Assembly: GCF_021130785.1 (NCBI RefSeq)
Contig: NW_025776788.1
Location: forward strand, 60,922-124,921
Source: Homalodisca vitripennis
Lineage: Eukaryota; Arthropoda; Insecta; Hemiptera; Cicadellidae
DNA length: 64,000 nucleotides
Direction of reading: 5' to 3'
The notes below the pieces were generated by a model, which was not told the origin of the DNA, searched no databases, and worked only from the letters and a program-made list of their open reading frames with translations. Shown one piece after another: positions 53,680 through 64,000 of the stretch (its first letter is position 1; the number at the start of each line of letters is the position of its first letter). Both the position numbers and the translations under genes were made by a program.

Positions 53680-53800
53680 CGACAATCTGTGCTATAGTAT
53701 ACAAACGCTAGACTACTACGTGTTGACCTACTTTACAATCAGCTGACTGAACCCTCGTGGGTTTAAAACGTACAGTTTGCACTTGATTCTCTTTATTCGG
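53680..53800. repeat. Dispersed repeat, copy 2
   Basis: Counterpart of 46990-47165: TCACGACAATCTGTGCTATA, CTTTACAATCAGCTGACTGA, ACCCTCGTGGGTTT, ACGTACAGTTTG. Confidence 0.7.
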
Positions 53801-56800
53801 TTCACTTTTATGGATGTTTAAGTCCCATTCCACGCTAAGATGCACTAAACGTATCGCTTAACTGTTTTATTTTCATTCATTACAGTTGGTTCCAAACCAC
53901 TACACAATTGGCGCCTCTACGATTACTATTACAAAATTACTCAACATTTATATAATACGGTGCACGATTATTACAAGCACTTACGTACATTAAACTGTGT
54001 ACAATTGTAATGTGACTTGCTGTTGTGTCATCATTCATGATATCACAGCTAATGTATCAGAGACCAAATTAGGAGAAAAATTAGAGCTTGAAGACAGAAG
54101 TAAGATGCAACCTAACCTAAATCACACAGGCTACTCATTAAAAATATTTTCATCAAATGTAATTAACAAAGGAGTGCCAAAAACTGGACGCCCAAGGTTC
54201 CAAATCACTAAAATTTCAAATGCATACTTGAAACAAGTGCACTATGTTACAAATCACTAGTTGACAGAAACAGTTATTAGGAAATTCGTTAAAAACTTGA
54301 GTGTTGTTTTATAATGGTAGACCAAATCATATAAAATTAGGGTTTCATATAAAATCGGTATTTTAAACTAAAAATATGAAATAGTTGAAAGCTTACAACT
54401 CATAGTTTATGATGTCATTTAAAATTATAGAACATATATACATATTTTCAACATTTTGGCACTTCAAAAAAATATATATATTGAATAAGACAAAATATTT
54501 AACCTCATTTAAAAGGTTTTTTTTTAATAAATGTGTTGAAGGAACAAAACTGTTTAAGTAACTGTGTCTACTAATCTCAGAGAGAACAAACATATAGCTT
54601 ACAAACTTTGCTCAGCAATTAAACTCTGTGACCAACAAACTAAGTTAAACTTTAACAGGACAAGTTTGTGTCCCTTAACTGGTTAGGTGTTAACCAAGTT
54701 TTAGCGTGGACTTAGTGTTTTCAACAGATTTACGTTATTAAAAGCGTGTATTAAAAATACTTTTCAGTGAAGTTTTTACTTAATTTACTGTATACAATAT
54801 CAAGGTAAATTATTTTAAATTTGAATGTAACAAACTTGCTTTCTTTACTTCGATGGATCAATATAGTAGATACGTATTTTGTCAAAACAAGATACAGTTC
54901 TCGTCTAAGTTTGTATTTATTTGCATGAGTTTAATTGAAAGAGTTTCTTAGATTTGAGCGTTTTCAACCGCAACGTTTTCTGATCTTTCATCAGATATCC
55001 AATTTTACTTAAATAATAATTTATTCTTCTAAGATGACATATTCTTATTGCGTTTTTATTGTTTGCCTGTCTTTTTAGTTTGTTAAATGTGATCCCGCGC
55101 TTAAATAAATAACTCAGACTATAGTGTACCCCGTTGGGCGCATGATTGCTTAATGTTGAAGATAAATTATTTTGCTATGTACCCATTGGAGTAAACGGGG
55201 AAGCTTAAAAAACGTAGTAGAATAGTATTATTTTTCTTTTTTTTTAATTATATCGCTTTTTTAAAATATAATAGTGTAATTGTGGCTGTATAATTTAATG
55301 TGTTTATAGTGTGATACAAAGAACAGACGTCACAGTGCGCGGCTCTGTGTCATTCAATTGCAAATACTTGTAAACGTGGCCAGTTCTTATTCTATAGAAA
55401 GAGTTTTTGTTCTCTTTATTTCATCTAAAAATAATGTCTGAAATAAATCATTATTTCATTTCAGTTGTATTTTGCGAAATTGTTTTTATATATAACATTT
55501 CTCATTATATAAGATGGACGTTTAGACTAAAAAATATTACGGTTTTTTAGCCATTATTCTTGAAATATTCCGACGGCAAATATATAAAACATCCGGTAAT
55601 ACGCCTTCAGATACAGTTCTCGTCTGAATTTGTGTTCTACTTCTTGTGCGGGCAGTGTGGCTAATGAATACAAATCTAATGACTCTGACATCTCTCCCTT
55701 TACCATATTAACCCATAACATCTTTTAATATCCAAAAAGTGTTTTACCTTTATATAAAAATCCTTTACAGTTCCACCAAAACAAAACCTTATAAAAATAT
55801 GTCGAATGAAGTGAGAGAATTTCAATAAAATAAACATATATAAAATATGCAAACTTATCAAAAGTTCGAATGCAACCTAAATTTGACATTGAATTAAAAA
55901 GGGTATTTTAGTCTGAAATGACCATTAAATAAGGTGGCGTTTTAGAGTAAATAACCACAAAGGATCTGATAACCGTAGATTTAATTAGCAAACTAACTGA
56001 ATAAGACCTTTATTCAATTTATTCCTTTACCTGCTCTTTTATCTGGAAGAAATACTGAAAAAGTAAATAACTGTATATATAATGATCGAAATTATTTATA
56101 GGAAGTTAGAAAACTAATATTATAACGCACACTCAGAGAACAGATACATATCCAGATACATACAAGTTTTGAGTCACTAATTTTAAGATATGAGATTAAT
56201 AATTGTAATAGCAGGATATGTAATTGATTATCATGGCGTTTTAGCTGTTGTAACGCACAAAATGTAAAAAACCGGCCAGATCGAAATTATTTAGAAACAA
56301 ATTCTCCCTACCATCTCTATTTATTTTAGTATCTAAACATTTCTTATTTGAAAATACTCTATTGACTCTGATTGAGCAAATAAAACAGGAGTTATCGTGT
56401 TAGTATATAAATTAGAATTAGTAACATTAAGAGCTTTTAAAATCATTCGAGGAGAAAAAATCGTTAACAGAAAGAAAGACTTGTATAGGGTGTAAAGGGC
56501 GAATAATTTCTTGCTGTTCATAACTGTTACCAGGATATGAATCTGGCCAATTTCTAAAGGCTAAGATTTTTTTGGCAAAAAACCCAATGACCAATATTTT
56601 AATAAATAACTTAGAAAGAATAAAACAATGTTACAAGGGAGTTGATCTTGACAGTATTTTTCTGCATCGTAGAGCTGCATAACATATAAAATATATGTAC
56701 TAAGATATATGGGTGACATCAATATGAACTCAAAACTATAATCAGCTTCAATAGAATTTGGCATCTTTAAAATCAATCTAAGAATGTTATTCTAAACCAG

Positions 56801-57031
56801 AATTAATGTTCAAGAACAACTCTAAACCTGATAATTTAATTCAGTTATCCCTCTCGCTCAGTATCTACTGTGCTACTTATCCCTTCCAAAAAACTTTTTA
56901 ATTTATTGATTGATGAGATTTACCGATATCTTTATAAGTACGCAATATCCAACAAAATATAAATATTGTTGAACTATACGATTTCATTATTTAGTTAAAT
57001 TAAATATTTAAGTATTTATTTCTTTTTTGCT
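53801..57031. other. Gene-poor AT-rich DNA
   Basis: The longest open frame (53997-54260, plus, 87 codons) has no motif and unremarkable composition, so I do not call it. No other feature was seen. Confidence 0.4.
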
Positions 57032-57091
57032 GAATTTAATTGAATCATAGCTTTATATATATATATATAAAGCTATGATTCAACTAAATTC
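57032..57091. repeat. 60-bp AT-rich palindrome
   Basis: GAATTTAATTGAATCATAGC on the left is mirrored by GCTATGATTCAACTAAATTC on the right, with one mismatch, around a TTTATATATATATATATAAA centre. A TA tract follows to about 57158. Similar in build to the hairpin at 11084-11196. Confidence 0.9.
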
Positions 57092-57106
57092 ATATATATA
57101 TATATA

Positions 57107-57161
<55 letters not shown>

Positions 57162-57692
57162 TTATATAAATCTATTTCTTATTTCGTCATGTGCAATCTG
57201 AATAAAAAATTGTATATCATAACGTTAGGTCATATAAGGACTAGATCATTATAAAAACCTATTGTCTGAAATACTGGATGTCTAAATAAAAGTGAATAAA
57301 TTTTAATAAGGGGCCACTATTGCCTAATACTCAGGTATCATACTGAAGGAGATTGATTAAATGAACTTTGAATGAAGCCTTATTTTTACAGGCGAAGTAC
57401 CAACGAAGTGTAGGATCCTTTCTTACACTTAATTTTCGTCCATAAATATAATGACAATACTGGATGAAAGATTGATGAGATTTGAGGTTCGTCACAGTAT
57501 TTTAAGTTATTACACGATTTTTAAGTTTATTAAACTCAGAATACGAATCATCCAGGACATTCCCATATACTATCATATGGTCTTTAAGAACGTTTTGAGG
57601 ATATTATTTTGTGCTGTATCTATATGAAATATGATTGGGGGGATGGCATGTTTTCATTCATAAACAAATGATAAATATCAATAAAATATATA

Positions 57693-57696
<4 letters not shown>

Positions 57697-57753
<57 letters not shown>
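57697..57753. repeat. (TA)n microsatellite
   Basis: Two TA runs separated by a single AATA interruption. Confidence 0.9.
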
Positions 57754-57754
<1 letters not shown>

Positions 57755-59751
57755 GGCTGCATCCAATTTAAAACTCAATAGATCTTCGATCTTTTGTGAA
57801 AATGGTTTCGATTTTCTATTCAAAACCATGAGATGTAGATGTGCTAAATGTCAACTTTCTGCGATATCATTAAAACTTGGAGAATTATTAGTGAGTATGT
57901 GTATTTGTAAGTGAGTCAGGGATTTGTTAATTATATACATAGATAAATAACAGTCCCAAGTATATGAATACTTACTTGATCGGGGAAACGCACGCCATAG
58001 GCTATTACTGCGCCGGAAACACATTAGACCGGAATTACATTGTTATTAATGGTATTCAACGTTCAGTTACCGAAGAAGACTTTACGGACCTATGTACATA
58101 TACATTTTATTGGTTGGTGCAGCAATACAAACTCTATTAGGTTACCCAGAATCACTTAGACGGGGAGATGATCAATAGTTCCTAAAGTAGAAACTTTTTG
58201 ACTGATTTAAGAATCTCAGGCCGAGTCCCGGCTGATCAAAAACTTTTTAGGATTCAGTCTTTACTGAAATTAGATATCCAATTTAATTAAATGAAGCTAT
58301 CTTGGTTCATCAACATAATGCGCATACGTCATTACATACCTGTAACCTTTTATTGGAAATTGAATATCAAATACATTTAAGAGTAATGCGTAGAGATGAG
58401 GTATATTCCTGAGAGCGTATCACTCTTTCCTCAACAACAATTGACCTATTATAAGTGTTTTAACAAAAACATGTCTTTCTATAATCTCCATTTATCTTGT
58501 ATAGCACATTTCTATCAAAAGCATTATTTATAAACTCTATATATTTTTCACGTGATTACAAGATCGTCTTATCTATGTTGTAAATAAAAAACCACAATTA
58601 AATACTTTAGTCATCATAATATTTTAAAGTTAAAAGATAATATTATAAAAAATACATGCTGGTATCGGTATTAATTTTATTTAAAGCTTGTTACTTCTAA
58701 CGCTGTATTCTGTTTTTACAATAATCTGCTTTCCACTATAAATCTAGTTCAGAAGTTGGCAAAACTGTAAACTCGACCAAATTGGCATCAAGTAGCGGGC
58801 TGTGGGCAACAACCGTACCGTCCCTTTCTGTTAACAGTGTATTGTAAACCCGATACGCTTGTAACACAAACACAACAGAAAAACATTTGCGCTTTGGCGT
58901 TTATTGTGATTCATGATTCTTAAGTATTTGAGTTTTCACTTCGACTATTCCGTTTATTACATTCTAAGAAGTGTTCTAATTGTAGTATCGGCTACTATAG
59001 GAACCTATAATACTTTAATAATCTTAGTTCTACTTAGTCATGACTTTAGTACATGTATACAATTTAAAACCACGATTTCAAACTAGAAATGAAAATACAA
59101 GTTGGTTTAAGGTTGTTTCCTTGAGTAACTATTATTCTTAGCAATAAAACAAATACTGTTAAAGACTGCAGAGTATAAAGCAATTTGTTTGAGATCACTA
59201 ATATTTTCTCTATGTAATTTATATTTATTTCCTTGAGTACCTATTGCTCCTAGTCAACAACACAAATACTGTTTAAGATTTTTCAATATGAATGCAATTG
59301 GTTTAAAATCATTATTATTGTTTCTGAGGAAATTAACTCATAGGTAACTGTTATTTCGTTTAAAGTCACTTACGCAACCTTAACAGTTTATCTGGACTGG
59401 CATTATAATTTAATTTTTTTAATTATATTGCTTAATTTAGAAACTCCTTTGAATGATCAAAATACAGTTATAACCATATTTTAATGTTTACCATAGAACC
59501 ATTCATAATATAAATTTAACCCGTTTGGTTGCCCAGGTTTTAAAACTGACTAATGTACGATTATAACATTCTTTAAATGTATTACATTTAAATGATTATA
59601 ATTGAAAAATCCTTTTTGTTTAAGTTTATTTCGAAATAATTTTGGTCACCTTGAATTGCATTTACAGATAATGGTCTACCAGAATTTCGGTGACCGATAT
59701 CAAATCAATTGTTAGTTCTTCTTACTCTCACAAAGGTTGGGCCAAATTTAT

Positions 59752-59754
<3 letters not shown>
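57754..59754. other. Gene-free AT-rich DNA
   Basis: No gene recognised; only stop-rich frames. Confidence 0.4.

Positions 59755-59784
<30 letters not shown>
59755..59784. repeat. (TA)n microsatellite
   Basis: About 15 TA units. Confidence 0.9.
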
Positions 59785-59787
<3 letters not shown>

Positions 59788-62310
59788 GGTATGTACTTTG
59801 GACTGAGAAGTCTACAACAGACTAAAAACATCTACTTTTTCACTTCTATTCCACTTCACGTATAGGGTCAGAGTAAACAATTCTTAACTCCCCGCCGTGG
59901 CTTAGGTACACTTAAATAGGCACAAATTGCTGCTAAATCTCTTCACGGTACGTCAAACTTTTTCGTTATTATTCATGGGAAAATCTACTGATCCCAATTA
60001 CCCTATGTATCAGTTTTTCGAAAGAGTGAATACTGAAATACCTGGGATTGTGAAGTGGATATATGTAATATACATATCGTAAATTGTTTGTTTTTTATGA
60101 AAATAGAAAAATGAGTGTATTTTTATGGTATTATTTAGTAACATGTTATTATGTAATCATCCTGTATTCCCTTACTACGTTGTGGCAATCCACTGAAATG
60201 TCCGAAGTTACAATTTAGAGGCATAAGCCACACCATACGGCGGATACGGAAACAACCTACATATGAGTAAAATGTAATTTCCAAATCAAAATAAATATTT
60301 AACTTCTCTATTCATAATAAGATAAATTGCTGCTGTATGATTATTTGTTTAAATTTTTAACCTTTTGGAGGGAGAAGCTCTATCTCCCTAATCTCCCCAT
60401 AGCTACGCCCCTGTTGCAAATGCATTAAGCTTAGAGAGGGTCTAAAGAGAACAAATTAAATTTGTACATTCATGAATAAAATTCTTTTACACAGTGCAAA
60501 TCCGTTGGATTTACATGTTGGGGTTGTAAAAGAGGATTTCAAAAGCTACTAACAAAAACAGAATACAGAGTGCAGAAATACTAGTTTGACGCCTGTAAAC
60601 AGTGGGTCATACATAGGACAAAGCAAACACACAAACATGATTGCGTTGTGCTCTGAAATATTTATCTAACCTGACGTGACACGCCGAGGGATTATTATTA
60701 GATTCGTAATTATAGACTCTTCATAATAACGAGACTTCTCATTGAGTTCTCATTTATTAACAATGCCATGGCGATTGCACTTCTTTCTATGTTCTTTCTT
60801 TCCATGGGTTTCTTTATATACAGCTTTATAATATAAGAACGTAAATTAATTTTAATAAAAATATATGTTGCTACTAAACTTAAATATACTATTGTTAAAA
60901 TTTGGCGTTAAATCAGGGTTATTGCTGATGTACTGTAAAATTATTTTAAATTTTACAATTCTTTCCTTAATTTAAAAACGTTCTACCTATTCAGAACACC
61001 TTTCGGATGTTACAGTTATGTGAATTTACAGTAAATGTTTTATAATATGCATACGCAACTTACCCGGTTGGCTTGTTTAGTTTCAATGTATCCGTTAGTT
61101 AACTCATTGTCTTGTTTGTCTGTTAAGTACTTTATTGATTTTAAACTAGCTTTTTTCTAGAGAGTCTTAAAATTTGAAGTTGTCCTGAACCAAATAGTAG
61201 TGCTACACACTAATATACACATTTTATATGGACAGGACACTGTTTCCTAGAATATAAGGAGTATAATTTGAGCCATCTGAAAAATGCTAGATTTGTTCGC
61301 TTAATGGTACTTAATAATAATACTGATATGTGATAGGGTCTGGAATCTGACAATATCACATACTCATGGAATCTGGAGTCACGTTCGTCTGAAAATATCC
61401 AAAATGATCTCTTGTAACAGAGACACCTACATTACAAAATAAAGTGTGACTAAATTCATTTATTATCACTGAATTATCCGGCTTACAAGCTTGGTAATAC
61501 TATTACAATATAAACTCAAATTTATTTTGGACATTTGAATCGTAAAGTAAATTACACGTTTCCCATTTGAACTTTTTCTCTATAGTAATCAGTTTTTTTT
61601 TTCATTCCATGATACTGCTCTACAAGACCTAACACAAACTATATTTGTGGATAAATACCAATGAATATGACTAGTATTTTAGTTTACATCTCGTAATTTT
61701 CTCCCAACTTGTCTGGAATGAAACAACATATGTTTTGAATAGAATAATATTTATGTTTATATTTAAATTTTTATATTAAAACATAACTGTACATGTTTGA
61801 AAATATTCTTCATCTGTAAAACCTAGGATATGTGATTTCTCCATAGGAATATACGAGGCTGAGGCTTACGCACGTTTAATACAGAGGCTGAAAGCAGCTC
61901 ACAATCTCATTATAAATAGATGGAATTGGCAGAAGACCTTTCATATTAACTATAAACTGGATTTCGCAAGACTGTATTCATAAAGTTGTATTACAACTTT
62001 AAATTGGAAACTACGCAATGTATCATATGTAATAAGAAAACTAGTTTGATTTCATTTAAAAATCTTAATTATTAAGAAATAGCTGACCTGTTTCATAAGA
62101 GCAACATATCAAAATAGTTAATTAAATATTTAAAATGCGAAATGAAACACATTTCAACAGGATTTTGGACATTTGCTATCATTATATGTAACAAAAATTT
62201 AAAATAAGGATTCGGGGATAATGAGGATACGTATCCCAAGGTAACCTGTGCTGGTGTGATGTGTGGTTGTAATTCTCGTCCTCGTGACTTAAATCTTGTT
62301 CAGAGGCAAC
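59785..62310. other. Gene-free AT-rich DNA
   Basis: No gene, RNA or array was recognised. Confidence 0.4.
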
Positions 62311-62380
62311 GCCTGGTATTCATACCTCTCCCACCTGAAGAAGAGGGTAGATTCTAATCCTCGAAACGTTGGGTTATACC
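62311..62380 (+). repeat. Retroelement 3'-tail-like fragment
   Basis: CACCTGAAGAAGAGGGTAGA ... TAATCCTCGAAACGTTG has the 'ctgaagaag ... cgaaacgttg' pattern common at the 3' ends of some animal LINE and Penelope-like elements. Only this tail-like part is seen. A diverged reverse-orientation counterpart is near 18965-19010. Confidence 0.45.
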
Positions 62381-64000
62381 TATTGTAACATATAACGATG
62401 GCAAATTTTCGAGATTTTGTTACCCTTTCAAACCTTCCATCGTCAATTACTTTAAACAAAGAAAAACACATTATGTTGGTCGATTTAGCACACTATTCCT
62501 GTGTTTTTTCTAGAAAGAAATCTTTTCCTCTTATTGATAAGGATGAAGAAAAATGTCAAAATTGTTATTACAACTCTTAAGATACTTACATAACTATATA
62601 TAAATTTCTCGTTGAGGTATCCAAAAGTATGTATATGTATATAAATCCAACAAAAACTGTTTTGAACGTATCAACACTCATGTTAACAACAAAGTACTTA
62701 AGTTTACACTTATTTGTGACTGTGCCCCCTCTTGAAAAATTACATAATGTTTCCCCCACAGACATTACTACTCTAATACTGTACTGCTTGTAGCATAAAC
62801 AAACAGAGGCCAATGTATGACCCGTAAACAAACTTACCACCAAGGATACACAAGTTTGGAATTAAACTTTCTGTTTAATATTGTTATAGCCTTAAAACCT
62901 ATACATTTTCTTTCTAAAATGTCCACTAAGTATCACACAACCATAGTCAAAGCACAATATAACAAAGGCTACAAGCTGATAATACTCAGGGAAAAACTCA
63001 ACAGGAGCTGATTGTAAATCAGCCGTTTGAGCTCACGGATGAACGATCGGCATCATCAAAGCTGTTAGAACTCTGATTGGTAATCGCCATATTGCAATGG
63101 TAAAGTGTGATCATTCTGAAACCTCTGCTTTGACGTTTCATTACATCTCATAAGAAATATTATACACTATTTTTGCATTGTTGAATAATCAGTAGTTAAA
63201 AAATAATAAGCAACCATTTATTTACATATATCTACTAAATAAAGAAAAACGACAATCCGTAGAATTAGAGAATTTTGAAAGAAAACTAATTATAACAATG
63301 ACAATGAATTCTGATCACCATGTGGTTTTGAGTTTTTAGGCTTGAAATGTACCAAATTCAGCACTCAGAAATCCAGTATATAAGTTAAAACAAAAACAAA
63401 TCAATACTTTTCTAAATTACATGGTGATAAGCTTTCTAAATTATAAAAAAGCACAACAAAAACACTGTGCATCAAGAATTCATACGTACAAGAAAGAATG
63501 TATAATGGTTGTAAATTACTGAAATCCTGGCAAATGACAAGTTTTTAGCAATAAATTTCAAGTGAAGAATCGAAATAATTCTACACAGAACTCAACTATG
63601 ATGGGATATATTTACACCAGAATCTTGTGTAAAGAAAAATAGAAGAAAAATCTGTTGTTCCGCCATGATTTGGTGCGTGTCGAAAAATTGCAGTTCACTC
63701 AATTACAGTACACTGTAAATCCACCTGGTGAGACAATGAGAAAGTTTTTCCATAGTACATTCGATTTTTGCTGGCTAACCCAGACGGACCCCGTTTTTAG
63801 TCAAGTGAACAAATTATGCCAATCGAAATAACTAAGATCTTGTTTTTCCTAGAGTATGTCTCGAGCACTGATATCATTGCAAGTACCCTAGACAATAATT
63901 TTATGTAAACCCAGACAAGTAGTGTTAGATTTACAGGAACCTTTATATGTTCTACCGTTCCCCAAGAACTCTTCAGTTTTTTGTATTCCTAGACCTTAAG
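62381..64000. other. Gene-free AT-rich DNA to the window edge
   Basis: Short open frames on both strands have no recognisable motif. Nothing else to report. Confidence 0.4.

Noticed and set aside
53997..54260. 87-codon plus-strand frame
   Set aside because: No recognisable domain and isolated in gene-free DNA; a chance frame is likely, though it cannot be excluded as an exon.

Overview
The window looks like AT-rich nuclear DNA of an insect. The evidence is two gustatory-receptor-like (7tm_7) genes, broken non-LTR and MULE-type transposon coding pieces, many TA microsatellites, a large minisatellite and long gene-free stretches. A hemipteran host is my best guess from the repeat style, with low confidence. 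No rRNA, tRNA or CRISPR array was recognised.

Layout. About 0.5-21.3 kb is host DNA that appears to be an old local duplication. Three ordered pairs of matching segments (554-720 with 12541-12688; the receptors at 4249-5470 with 16051-17281; 10516-10746 with 20325-20545) place two related blocks side by side. Inside lie a TIR-bounded transposon with internal 162-bp repeats (751-2073), a 2.5-kb minisatellite (5935-8455) and a LINE reverse transcriptase fragment (14478-15116).

The centrepiece is 21333-38400, a 17-kb virus-like element of the Polinton/adintovirus kind, bounded by ~490-bp terminal inverted repeats that begin AG and end CT and that abut TA microsatellites on both sides. It carries a protein-primed-type family B DNA polymerase, an A32/FtsK-like packaging ATPase, an adenain-like cysteine protease, a double-jelly-roll major capsid protein, a penton-type minor capsid protein, and a core/minor capsid protein ending in a parvovirus-type phospholipase A2 domain. 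It also has a pX-like protein, a coiled-coil fibre-like protein, BRO-N proteins, paired zinc-knuckle proteins, a 47-residue zinc ribbon, a VLTF3-like zinc-ribbon protein, and an OB-fold-like gene carried in both TIRs. I found no integrase.

The genes form a virion module: polymerase for replication, ATPase for packaging, capsid and penton for the shell, protease for maturation and PLA2 for membrane passage. Nearly every gene on either strand starts at a shared AT-rich motif of the form TTTTTCTATWTAAATGG that runs into the start codon. Together with the VLTF3-like protein this suggests the element controls its own late transcription. Several genes are frameshifted at homopolymer runs. The two TIRs differ by four homopolymer length changes and almost no substitutions, so some breaks may be sequence errors rather than decay.

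The right flank, 38.4-64 kb, is gene-poor. It holds a MULE/Mutsu-type transposase fragment on the minus strand (42845-43420), a dispersed repeat pair (46990 and 53690), AT hairpins and microsatellites.
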